From Roseburia hominis (GTDB taxonomy: Bacteria > Bacillota > Clostridia > Lachnospirales > Lachnospiraceae): a stretch of DNA of 64,000 bases. A model generated the notes under the pieces. It was not told where the DNA came from. It saw only the letters and a program-made list of their open reading frames with translations, and did not search any database. Position numbers and translations under genes: made by a program. The stretch lies in NCBI RefSeq assembly GCF_021531695.1, contig NZ_JADYUI010000006.1, positions 1 through 64,000 of the forward strand. The letters are read 5' to 3'. Of the stretch, positions 1-7,274 are shown piece by piece (position 1 is the first letter of the stretch; the number at the start of each line of letters is the position of its first letter).

Positions 1-10
1 CTTTTTGTTG

Positions 11-33
11 AGCCCGCTCTTGTGCGGGCTTTT
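11..33 (+). terminator. Rho-independent terminator of a gene left of the window
   Basis: A 7-bp GC-rich stem (AGCCCGC/GCGGGCT) with a six-base loop is followed by a short T-run on the + strand. It probably ends a rightward transcript entering from outside the window. Confidence 0.7.
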
Positions 34-72
34 ATATTAGGGATTTCTCCGAAAGGAGAAATTTCCTAATAT
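34..72. repeat. Hairpin with GAAA tetraloop and GGAGAAAT/ATTTCTCC arms
   Basis: Arms at 34-50 and 55-72 are complementary except for one bulged base, and they close on GAAA at 51-54. It directly follows the terminator at 11-33, so it could be a second stem-loop of the same 3' end. The outer part (ATATTAGG/CCTAATAT) loosely resembles the GGAAATTTCC-centred palindromes at 22077-22100 and 41592-41630. Confidence 0.6.
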
Positions 73-73
73 A

Positions 74-213
74 GAACAAAAGTGTGCAAATCACACTCGC
101 GCGTTTCAACAGACGAATCTGCACAGCTTTTGTTCCGCGCGCGAGCTGTGCATTATTGCAAAAAGCAGAGATGTGTGTTATCAAAGGTGGCTATTTTCCA
201 CACACATCTCTGC
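74..213. repeat. Intergenic cluster of competing inverted repeats
   Basis: There is no gene here. Four complementary pairs are visible: 74-88 with 120-135 (one bulge); 96-103 with 138-145 (CTCGCGCG/CGCGCGAG); 120-128 with 144-152 (TGCACAGCT/AGCTGTGCA); and 165-178 with 200-213 (14 bp, perfect). The first three share sequence, so they are mutually exclusive or would form a pseudoknot. The last could act as a 3'-end stem for the leftward lysA-like transcript, but no T-run follows it. Confidence 0.6.
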
Positions 214-259
214 ACGCTATTGCACAAAATGCTCTTCTGTTGTTCTTTGTCTCGTAATC

Positions 260-1537
260 TTAATCATCAAACTTCATATCTTTTAAAATATCAAAGCAAT
301 CAAATGTCTTAAAATAATCTTTTGGTGTTTCGGCACGACGAATCAACTGTGTACTACCGTCTTCTTTTAACAGAATCTCTGCATGTTTTAATTTTCCATT
401 ATAATTGTATCCCATGGAATATCCGTGTGCACCGGTATCATGAATCACAAGCAGATCTCCGATATCAATTTTCGGAAGCATACGGTCTACGGCAAATTTA
501 TCACAGTTTTCACAAAGAGAACCTGTTACATCATATTTATGGTCACAAGGCTCCTCTTCTTTTCCCATCACCGTAATATGATGGTAAGCGCCATAAATAG
601 CCGGGCGCATCATATCTACCGCGCAGGCATCTACACCAATGTAATCTTTGTATGTATTTTTTTCGTGAATTGCTTTTGTCACAAGGCAGCCATACGGTCC
701 TAACATAAAACGTCCCATCTCTGTATAGATTGCAACATCACCCATACCTGCAGGTACCAGAATCTCTTCATAAACTTTTCGCACACCTTCTCCAATCACA
801 CGGATATCATTCGGCGTCTGATCCGGTTTATATGCGATGCCGACACCACCGGACAAATTGATAAAACTAATTTTGCATCCGGTTTTCTCTTTAATTTCTA
901 CTACAAGTTCAAACAACGTTCTGGCAAGTGCCGGATAATAATCATTCGTTACCGTATTACTTACTAAAAATGCATGAATTCCAAAACGTTTTGCACCCTT
1001 TTCTTTTAAAATCTTATATCCTTCTATAATCTGATCTTTTGTAAATCCGTATTTGGCATCTCCCGGATTGTCCATAATTCCATTACTGATTTCATAAACT
1101 CCGCCCGGATTAAAGCGGCAGCTTATGGTTTCCGGAATATGTCCGATGGCTTTTTCCAAAAATTCAATATGAGAAAAATCGTCTAAGTTAATTGTTGCTC
1201 CGATCTTATCTGCATAAACAAATTCTTCTGCCGGAGTATCATTGGAAGAGAACATGATTTCCTCCCCTTTAAAATGCAGTGCATCTGCAAGCATAAGCTC
1301 TGTAAGAGATGCACAGTCACATCCACATCCATACTCTCTTAAAATATTTAAAATAAATGGATTTGGAGTTGCTTTTACTGCAAAATATTCCCGGAAGCCT
1401 TTATTCCATGCAAACGCTTCCTTTACTGCTTTTGCATTTTCCCGAATTCCTTTTTCATCATAAAGATGGAAAGGAGTCGGATATTCTTTTATAATTTCTT
1501 CTAACTTTTCCTTGGTTACAAATGGCTGTTTTTTCAC
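260..1537 (-). CDS. lysA: Diaminopimelate decarboxylase-family enzyme (LysA-like)
   Basis: A PLP-dependent fold-III decarboxylase of the LysA/ornithine decarboxylase superfamily, 425 aa, cytosolic. The expected product is L-lysine from meso-diaminopimelate. The PLP lysine is in YFAVKATPNP (about residue 55). A glycine-rich phosphate loop (SGGVG, about residue 230) and a C-terminal GSLCENCD, equivalent to the GPLCES(x)D substrate motif, follow. The start is GTG and overlaps the stop of the upstream TrmB-type gene (GTGA), so the two are translationally coupled. The sequence is not the most typical LysA: an extra loop with DHKYD precedes the GSLCENCD motif. A related amino-acid decarboxylase is possible, so the symbol is tentative; the family is firm. 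Confidence 0.8.
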   Translation of the reverse strand: MKKQPFVTKEKLEEIIKEYPTPFHLYDEKGIRENAKAVKEAFAWNKGFREYFAVKATPNPFILNILREYGCGCDCASLTELMLADALHFKGEEIMFSSNDTPAEEFVYADKIGATINLDDFSHIEFLEKAIGHIPETISCRFNPGGVYEISNGIMDNPGDAKYGFTKDQIIEGYKILKEKGAKRFGIHAFLVSNTVTNDYYPALARTLFELVVEIKEKTGCKISFINLSGGVGIAYKPDQTPNDIRVIGEGVRKVYEEILVPAGMGDVAIYTEMGRFMLGPYGCLVTKAIHEKNTYKDYIGVDACAVDMMRPAIYGAYHHITVMGKEEEPCDHKYDVTGSLCENCDKFAVDRMLPKIDIGDLLVIHDTGAHGYSMGYNYNGKLKHAEILLKEDGSTQLIRRAETPKDYFKTFDCFDILKDMKFDD

Positions 1538-2250
1538 TTTTCGTTGTCTCCCTTCGTTAATTCAATTAATTTTATTTCATTTTTCATGGAATCCTTAAAG
1601 ATCCTGACAAAATTTCTCTGACCTGTATAAAGACAGCTGCTCTCATCCTTTTTCCCATATTCTCCGGTCAGCACATGCGTGGAATCTGTAATGACACCAA
1701 TCTGATTCGTCTTTACCTCATTCTCGTAAACAGTGGCTTTTAATGGTATTTGGGTTGATTTATCTGTCAAAATCACAACTTTAATCCCTGCATCGCACGC
1801 CTTTTCAAGCTCCGGCAGAAATTCCTGTAAGACGGCTGCCTCTACTTCAAAATAAACCCTGTGCTCTGCCTTTTTTAACATCATTCTGATTTTATCTGCA
1901 ATATGGCGGTCTCCTAAAATCGTAAGATACCCTTCTGCCTCTTCCCTTTCTTTCGGCATATGACCGGTCAAGTATTCCTCTATCTTATGAAGTGCCCTTA
2001 TCTTGTTTTCACAAAATTCCGAGACATGAACAGCAACATATCTGGTAGCCGTTCCCTCCTCAGTATAAGCAGCTCCTTTGTCAACCAGTCCTGCCAATGC
2101 ATTATAGGCATTAGAGCGAGATATTCCGGTCTGCTTTGCAATCTCATATCCGGTTTTTCCCCCGGCTTCGTGTAATGCCAAATAAATTGTCGCTTCCTGT
2201 CTCGTCAAATTAAATGCCATCAACTTTTCTATTAATTGATTCGTGTCCAT
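1534..2250 (-). CDS. TrmB-family winged-helix transcriptional regulator
   Basis: 238 aa. Residues 1-75 form a helix-turn-helix of the TrmB type (LTRQEATIYLAL, then GISRSNAYNALAGLVDKG). A helical linker (about 80-110) leads to a C-terminal sensor domain (about 110-230) with a phospholipase D-like strand pattern, as in TrmB proteins. It is the first gene of a two-gene operon with the lysA-like decarboxylase, sharing GTGA. The promoter carries an inverted repeat over the -10, which suggests autoregulation. The ligand cannot be read from sequence; context suggests an amino-acid rather than a sugar signal, which is inference. Confidence 0.8.
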   Translation of the reverse strand: MDTNQLIEKLMAFNLTRQEATIYLALHEAGGKTGYEIAKQTGISRSNAYNALAGLVDKGAAYTEEGTATRYVAVHVSEFCENKIRALHKIEEYLTGHMPKEREEAEGYLTILGDRHIADKIRMMLKKAEHRVYFEVEAAVLQEFLPELEKACDAGIKVVILTDKSTQIPLKATVYENEVKTNQIGVITDSTHVLTGEYGKKDESSCLYTGQRNFVRIFKDSMKNEIKLIELTKGDNEK

Positions 2251-2268
2251 TTTTCAGCCTCTGTTTCA

Positions 2269-2317
2269 TAGTGGTTCTTTACAGGAACACTATATTGTAT
2301 TTCTATTCTTTTGTCAA
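2269..2317 (-). promoter_or_regulatory. Promoter and likely operator of the trmB-like/lysA-like operon
   Basis: On the minus strand TTGACA (2312-2317) and TATAGT (2289-2294) are separated by 17 bp. An inverted repeat, TAGTGTTC-N7-GAACCACTA (2269-2292, one bulged base), overlaps the -10 and the expected start site. This position suits repression by the regulator encoded first in the operon. Confidence 0.75.
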
Positions 2318-2371
2318 GCCTTTTCCTTTCTTTCTCATGAAATTTTTTTGCTATATTTTTAGTTTTATCTC

Positions 2372-2400
2372 TTGACAAGCCACTTCCCATATAGTATATT
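2372..2400 (+). promoter_or_regulatory. Sigma-A promoter of tRNA-Thr
   Basis: Consensus TTGACA (2372-2377), a 17-bp spacer and TATATT (2395-2400), ending 22 bp before the mature tRNA. Confidence 0.85.
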
Positions 2401-2422
2401 AAACGAGTTGAGTTTTTCAATT

Positions 2423-2495
2423 GCTGCCTTGGCTCAGTTGGTAGAGCGTCGCCTTGGTAAGGCGGAGGTCGGCGGTTCAAGTCCGCTAGGCAGCT
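2423..2495 (+). tRNA. tRNA-Thr (anticodon GGU)
   Basis: A complete cloverleaf. The acceptor stem pairs GCTGCCT (2423-2429) with AGGCAGC (2488-2494), followed by discriminator T. The D arm has GCTCAGTTGGTAGAGC. The anticodon stem TCGCC/GGCGG encloses TTGGTAA, giving anticodon GGT. The T arm has GGCGGTTCAAGTCCGC. CCA is not encoded. It is a single-gene unit with its own promoter and terminator. Confidence 0.95.
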
Positions 2496-2505
2496 TATAG
2501 ATGAT

Positions 2506-2541
2506 AAAAGGGTTCAAAAGAAAATCTTTTGAACCCTTTTT
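2506..2541. terminator. Bidirectional terminator between tRNA-Thr and the transglycosylase gene
   Basis: AAAAGGGTTCAAAAGA and TCTTTTGAACCCTTTT form a long stem with A- and T-runs on either side. It can end both the rightward tRNA transcript and the leftward transglycosylase operon. Confidence 0.9.
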
Positions 2542-2560
2542 CGTTATAAAAAACACATTT

Positions 2561-3382
2561 CTATGTATAGATGTTATTCAATGACTTCCAAAGTGGATTG
2601 TACTGCCGTTGTTCCTGAAAGACAGTAAAAATGGATTCTTCTGTATTCTCTTTCTCTTCATTCTCATCCACCAGATCTGCCGTAATTTCAAAATAATCAT
2701 TTAAAAAGATTTCCAGAAACTTTAGATATTCATCATAGGAAAATACCGAATTCAGGTCATCCGAAATCTCTGTACTATTCGTTGTTGATGCATCCCTTTT
2801 TTGCGGTTCCGCTTCCTTTTGCTGTGGCACGCCCGCATCTGCTATCATTTCATTTTCTTTCACTGTTACCATAGTGTTCGGTATGGTAACGCCTGTCTCT
2901 AAAGATTCTGTAATCTTTGCCACATAATTTTGTGTTTCTTTAAATGGTGGTATTCCACCATATTTTGCTACATTATTACTGCCCGCATTATACGCCGCCA
3001 AAGCGTAGCTGACATTTCCTTCATACTTTTTTAAAAGCTGACTTAAGTATTTTGCCCCACCCATGATATTTTGTTCCGGATCATAAGCATCCGTGACGCC
3101 AAGACTCTCTGCTGTTTTAGGCATAAGCTGCATAAGTCCCTGTGCGCCGCATTTTGATGTTGCATTCGGATTAAAAGAAGATTCCTGTTTTGCAACTGCT
3201 TTCAACAAATCCGTTGAAACACCATATGTATCAGATGCTTTCTGAAACAATTCTTCCAAAGAAGTTTCCTTCGTCTGATTTTTTAATACACCAGAAAACG
3301 AACCTTCCTTCTCCTGACTGGTTCTGTTCAAGCAATCCATGTCAGCACTTTTTGCAATGTTCAAAATAGAGTTTACCTGCAT
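2561..3382 (-). CDS. Lytic transglycosylase (SLT domain)
   Basis: 273 aa. Residues about 45-155 are a family-1 SLT domain that cleaves the MurNAc-GlcNAc bond of peptidoglycan with formation of a 1,6-anhydro end. The catalytic glutamate is in KQESSFNP (E67), followed by GAQGLMQLMP and ALAAYNAGSNNV, the standard SLT motifs. The C-terminal 110 residues are acidic and low in complexity. No signal peptide or N-terminal membrane segment is visible (the protein begins MQVNSILNIAKS), which is odd for a wall enzyme. Flagellar-type export or spore-compartment action are possibilities. It is last in a leftward series with greA and the DUF3810 gene. Confidence 0.88.
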   Translation of the reverse strand: MQVNSILNIAKSADMDCLNRTSQEKEGSFSGVLKNQTKETSLEELFQKASDTYGVSTDLLKAVAKQESSFNPNATSKCGAQGLMQLMPKTAESLGVTDAYDPEQNIMGGAKYLSQLLKKYEGNVSYALAAYNAGSNNVAKYGGIPPFKETQNYVAKITESLETGVTIPNTMVTVKENEMIADAGVPQQKEAEPQKRDASTTNSTEISDDLNSVFSYDEYLKFLEIFLNDYFEITADLVDENEEKENTEESIFTVFQEQRQYNPLWKSLNNIYT

Positions 3383-3410
3383 ACCTTTTCTCCTTTGTTC
3401 TAAAGCAAGC

Positions 3411-3914
3411 TTAAAAACTTCTCAGCTTATCTGTACCATCATCCACTGTATTTTCAATGGAACGAATTTCTACATAATAACCATAATCATCATTTACTTT
3501 TACAAAAACACGATCTCCCACCTTGTGTCCTAAAATTGCTTTTCCTATCGGAGATTCAATACTGATTCTTCCTTCCAGCGAATTTCCTCTCACCGTAGTG
3601 GTAAGTTTGAACTTTTCTACCTCGTCATCTTCTTCAAAATAGACTTCGACGGTATTATTTAATCCCACTTCATCCTCACTGGAATCATCCGAAACAATCT
3701 CTGCCGTCTTAATCATACGCTCTAAATAACGAATACGACTTTCATTCTTATTCTTATCTTTTTTTGCAGCATAATATTCAAAGTTCTCACTTAAGTCTCC
3801 CTGTGCTCTTGCTTCCTTAACCGCTTCGATTGCCTGTTTTCTGACAACCAGTTTTCGATATTCAATCTCTTCTTCCATCTTTTTGATATCTTTTTCTGTC
3901 AACTGATTATTCAC
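3411..3914 (-). CDS. greA: Transcript cleavage factor GreA/GreB family
   Basis: 167 aa. An N-terminal coiled coil (about 1-75) carries the tip motif GDLSENFEYYAAK, whose acidic residues reach the RNA polymerase active site through the secondary channel and trigger cleavage of backtracked RNA. The C-terminal FKBP-like domain (about 85-155) includes IGKAILGHKVGDRV. The chosen start is GTG at 3914, because GGGAGG lies six bases upstream and this start is 1 nt beyond the stop of the preceding gene. An upstream ATG would add nine residues and overlap that gene. A second greA-type gene elsewhere in the genome is possible. Confidence 0.85.
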   Translation of the reverse strand: MNNQLTEKDIKKMEEEIEYRKLVVRKQAIEAVKEARAQGDLSENFEYYAAKKDKNKNESRIRYLERMIKTAEIVSDDSSEDEVGLNNTVEVYFEEDDEVEKFKLTTTVRGNSLEGRISIESPIGKAILGHKVGDRVFVKVNDDYGYYVEIRSIENTVDDGTDKLRSF

Positions 3915-3915
3915 A

Positions 3916-5034
3916 TTAATCCTCCCACAAAATTCCATCATAATAATCTAATAATAATCGTACCACACGACTATAACTTATCATGCCATCCGAAACACCA
4001 TTGGCTTTCAAATTACTCTGCAAAAAGCCGTCCGTCGCCTTGTTTACTGTTTCTGTCGAAATAACTGCTTTTTTCTCCACCTTGTCCCATGCTTCTTCTG
4101 TCAAAAATACCCTGTCTTTTCTGACATATCGATTCATTTGCGGTAACGAATCCTCCATTACGTCACATTTTTTTACTTCGCGCTCAAGATAGTCTATCAC
4201 ACTCAAATAGCCGCTATACTGTAAAAATGCATCTTTCGACTGAATACATGCCACAAATCCAAAATAATTTGCTTCATCTTCTAATATGATTCCCTTTAAA
4301 TGGGAAAACTCATGGCAAATTGTTGCCGGAGCATTCACAAGATACATTGTCGTATTATAATTTGCTTCTAACGTAAACGGAAAATAAATTCCGGTTAAAT
4401 ATTGCTGACTCATAAAATCTGAAGATGCAATCGGTTTTGGATTCGGATAATATCCTGACAAATAAGGATAGGTAGTCCCAAGCTCCTGCATTGCCGTCTT
4501 ACATGCCGCATACAAATCACCATCATAGACAACATTCCCTGCTGCATCTCTTTCCATCGCCAGCGACAATTCATTTGCTCTTTCTACTACTTCACCATAC
4601 ACAAGACACAATTCTTCCCTTCCATATGTCTTATTCTCATAATACTGTTCTTCAACGGTAGAAGCATGATAAAGCACAAAGCAATTCATGGTTTCCGTTA
4701 AAACCACCCATGCAATTACCCATAACAAAAATTCATAATACTTTTTTGCTTTATTCCAAAATACCTGTTTCTTCCAAATGGACAAAAACAAAAATATCAT
4801 TGCCACAAATACGAAGAAAATACCAACGTAAATCAATATTTCTCCTACAGAAAAAGGAAAAAGAGACATCACTCTGGCAAGTGTATTCGTCCACAGTGGG
4901 AAAACAGACAAACGATAAAAATCAACCGCCGGTTTCAAAAACCAGGCAAGGGAATAAACAATGATGGAAAATAAATATATTCCAAGCAACACTTTATGTC
5001 TTAGCTTTATCTTTTTTCCCACGAAACGTTTCAT
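3916..5034 (-). CDS. DUF3810 membrane protein with HExxH motif
   Basis: 372 aa. Three membrane segments occupy the N-terminal third (about 14-34, 60-82 and 98-115). The extracellular remainder contains ATICHEFSHLKG followed by EDEANYFGF, a zincin-like HExxH plus downstream glutamate arrangement. This matches what I recall of the DUF3810 family, which is annotated as of unknown function but looks like a membrane metallopeptidase. It lies 14 bp after a lipoprotein gene and directly before greA. Whether it cleaves anything is untested; catalysis is inferred only from the motif. Confidence 0.75.
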   Translation of the reverse strand: MKRFVGKKIKLRHKVLLGIYLFSIIVYSLAWFLKPAVDFYRLSVFPLWTNTLARVMSLFPFSVGEILIYVGIFFVFVAMIFLFLSIWKKQVFWNKAKKYYEFLLWVIAWVVLTETMNCFVLYHASTVEEQYYENKTYGREELCLVYGEVVERANELSLAMERDAAGNVVYDGDLYAACKTAMQELGTTYPYLSGYYPNPKPIASSDFMSQQYLTGIYFPFTLEANYNTTMYLVNAPATICHEFSHLKGIILEDEANYFGFVACIQSKDAFLQYSGYLSVIDYLEREVKKCDVMEDSLPQMNRYVRKDRVFLTEEAWDKVEKKAVISTETVNKATDGFLQSNLKANGVSDGMISYSRVVRLLLDYYDGILWED

Positions 5035-5048
5035 CTATACTCACCCAT

Positions 5049-6329
5049 TTATTGTGGATTTTTGATACGGCAGCTGTCTGCAATGGTATTTCTGAGTCCT
5101 GCCAGATCTCCACCGTCCGGTTTACAACCGATGACCAGTACATAAGTTGAAACGGTATTGGTCATAATGGTATAACGGCTCTGATAATCAATACCATCCA
5201 CAGAAAATACGCCTTCAAATGTCATATAAGTAAAATCCCCCTGTTGTGACATAGCAAAATTTTCTCCGGAATAATTGTAAAATCCAAGCTGTCCCATAAT
5301 ACTTGCACAAGAATTCATATCCGTAATGGTTGCAAGGGCTTCTTTGCTAATACCGGAAAGTCCTGTTGCCGTATAAATAAACGCTCTGTCATTTCGAAAC
5401 AGGCTCTTGGTATCGGACTGCATCAAATCATTTCCATAATCAAAAGTAAAATATAAATTATCATTTAGAAGTGTCATTCCATCTACGTCGACATAAGAAA
5501 GTGTAACATCCGTGCCATTCGCATGCATTGCGGTAAGGTCTGTTTTGATATCCTCATTTCCCACTGCAACAATTGTCTTATCTTTAAAACGCATCTCATC
5601 TACCATATAATCACCAATTGCTTTTATGGTTGCATTATCATAAGAAGCATTCCCAAAAATCAGATTCACCTGATGCTTTCCGTTCTTTAACGCATAGTAT
5701 TCTCCCTGCCATGTATGCTGCTGTTCAATACTATTTATCGTGGCTGTCTTCGTAAGCGGTGTATCAAAACTTACGGCAAGCGTGCCATTATCATGTTTTG
5801 TAATCACAGGTTCCGTAGTCAGACGAAATGCATCATTGGATTTGCCCCATTTTACCTGGGCATCACTTAAAGTCACGGAATCTGTAATATTACTGCTGCC
5901 ATCCTCATTGGTATACACGCAATTTTGGTCTCCCTCATCATAACCTGCTACATATAAGAAAAATCCATTGGCATCATGATACTGATATACACTGTCAGAC
6001 GGTTCACAAATAATATAATTATTCCAATCATCCTCAGAAGCAACACCACCTCTAAAACGTGTCGTATCAATCAGTGCCGACGGTACCGGCATCTCAACTC
6101 CTGCCCGGTCAAAATCTATCATCAAAAACGGAACCTCTACACCCGCAATATTTTCTGTAAAAGTATCTCCCACCTGATGCTGTGGCTTAACATTCTCTGC
6201 AGACTCTTCCGTAGAAGCTACCTGTTCTGTCGCTTCTATCTGAACATCCTTTTCACTCTTTCCACAACCAGTCACCATACCTGACATCATTCCGATGATC
6301 AGCATAATTGCTACTACTCTTTTTTTCAT
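5049..6329 (-). CDS. Uncharacterised lipoprotein
   Basis: 426 aa. A signal peptide ends in a lipobox (GMVTGC, Cys about residue 22), followed by an acidic, low-complexity linker (about 25-50). The remaining ~370 residues are beta-rich and globular with no family I recognise. It is the first gene of the leftward group lipoprotein-DUF3810-greA-SLT. Role unknown; a surface-exposed position is the only safe statement. Confidence 0.8.
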   Translation of the reverse strand: MKKRVVAIMLIIGMMSGMVTGCGKSEKDVQIEATEQVASTEESAENVKPQHQVGDTFTENIAGVEVPFLMIDFDRAGVEMPVPSALIDTTRFRGGVASEDDWNNYIICEPSDSVYQYHDANGFFLYVAGYDEGDQNCVYTNEDGSSNITDSVTLSDAQVKWGKSNDAFRLTTEPVITKHDNGTLAVSFDTPLTKTATINSIEQQHTWQGEYYALKNGKHQVNLIFGNASYDNATIKAIGDYMVDEMRFKDKTIVAVGNEDIKTDLTAMHANGTDVTLSYVDVDGMTLLNDNLYFTFDYGNDLMQSDTKSLFRNDRAFIYTATGLSGISKEALATITDMNSCASIMGQLGFYNYSGENFAMSQQGDFTYMTFEGVFSVDGIDYQSRYTIMTNTVSTYVLVIGCKPDGGDLAGLRNTIADSCRIKNPQ

Positions 6330-6558
6330 TGTTTATCTATCCTCTCTGTCACTCAGTTTTCGACCCACTCATGTTTGGACGGGTTATAAGTTCAAAAGTC
6401 TTTTGTATAAACACAACAGCTTTATGACCTTTTGACCCTAATGCTATTATTATATTACTCCTACGTGCTTCAAATCAAGTTTATTGCTATAAAAAAAGGA
6501 ATATTCATAAAATTATCACATTTATTTTCTGTATTTTTCCAAATATTTTTATTTTCTA
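6330..6558. other. Intergenic region between divergent genes, no clear element
   Basis: AT-rich DNA between the lipoprotein gene and the FliD-like gene. It contains a short palindrome (CAAAAGTCTTTTG) and a CCTTTTGACCC segment resembling the repeat arms around 15185-15498. I cannot identify a convincing promoter for the lipoprotein gene. Confidence 0.4.
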
Positions 6559-6586
6559 CTAATATTTTCCCATTTTATGCCGAAAT
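6559..6586 (+). promoter_or_regulatory. Possible sigma-28 (motility) promoter
   Basis: CTAAT (6559-6563), a 15-bp spacer and GCCGAAAT (6579-6586) resemble the flagellar sigma consensus (C)TAAA-N15-GCCGATAA. A TATAAT follows at 6588-6593 but lacks a matching -35, so an ordinary sigma-A promoter is a weaker alternative. Confidence 0.45.
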
Positions 6587-6622
6587 TTATAATAGAACTA
6601 TTATTCTAAGGAGGGACACGAC

Positions 6623-7204
6623 ATGAATTTAACAATAAATGCGGCTTTTTCCTCATCCTTTTACCTGAGAAGTTTTTATTCTTCCAATCGCAGTGCAGCA
6701 TCAACAGACAGTTATCGCTCCAAAGCATCGAATTATACTTTATTATCTGCTGACACAAATGCCATCCACAATGCCGTAAAAAAACTGTCTTCCATGGATT
6801 TTGATGATGAAGAAAATCAAGGCGACATCGACAACAGCATCAGTGCTTTTGTTTCTACCTATAATAATCTAATAGAATCTTCCGGCTCTTCCGATGCAAA
6901 TTCTGTACGAATTGCAAGAAACCATATCAAAAGTATTGCAAAAGATTATGAAGAACAGTTAAAAGAAATTGGTCTTACCTTAAACAGTAAAGGAACTCTC
7001 AAACTGGATCGTGATACCTTATCGGAAGCTTCTTTAAAAAAGTTAAAATCTCTTTTTTCGGATTCTGATGATTCAGACAGTTTTATAGGCTCTATTAAAA
7101 AACATTCCAAATCCATTCAGAATTATATCAGAAAGCATCCGCCGGTTACCAAAGCTGCCCCGGATTCTCTTGATTCTCCTTCTCAAATTAATTTGCTTAT
7201 TTAG
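6623..7204 (+). CDS. Small FliD-like (hook-associated) protein
   Basis: 193 aa, no signal peptide. Two segments resemble the coiled-coil C-terminal region of the flagellar cap protein FliD: ISAFVSTYNNLIES (about 72-85) and SKGTLKLDRDTLSEASLKKL (about 128-147), the latter matching FliD's GxLxxDxxxLxxAL helix. A full FliD is usually far larger, so this is either a compact paralog or a flagellum-secreted protein of unknown role. It is alone on the + strand, has a strong AGGAGG ribosome site and a possible sigma-28 promoter, and lies next to a chemoreceptor gene. The assignment is from short motif similarity and is moderate. Confidence 0.55.
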   Translation: MNLTINAAFSSSFYLRSFYSSNRSAASTDSYRSKASNYTLLSADTNAIHNAVKKLSSMDFDDEENQGDIDNSISAFVSTYNNLIESSGSSDANSVRIARNHIKSIAKDYEEQLKEIGLTLNSKGTLKLDRDTLSEASLKKLKSLFSDSDDSDSFIGSIKKHSKSIQNYIRKHPPVTKAAPDSLDSPSQINLLI

Positions 7205-7210
7205 AGATGA

Positions 7211-7266
7211 AAAAAGCATTCAAGGTTTGCGTTACTTACATAACTGCAAATCAATGAATGCTTTTC
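7211..7266. terminator. Bidirectional terminator between the FliD-like gene and the chemoreceptor gene
   Basis: AAAAAAGCATTCA pairs with TGAATGCTTTT across an inner GCAAA/TTTGC stem. A- and T-rich flanks suit termination from both sides of these convergent genes. Confidence 0.8.
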
Positions 7267-7274
7267 CTTTTTCT

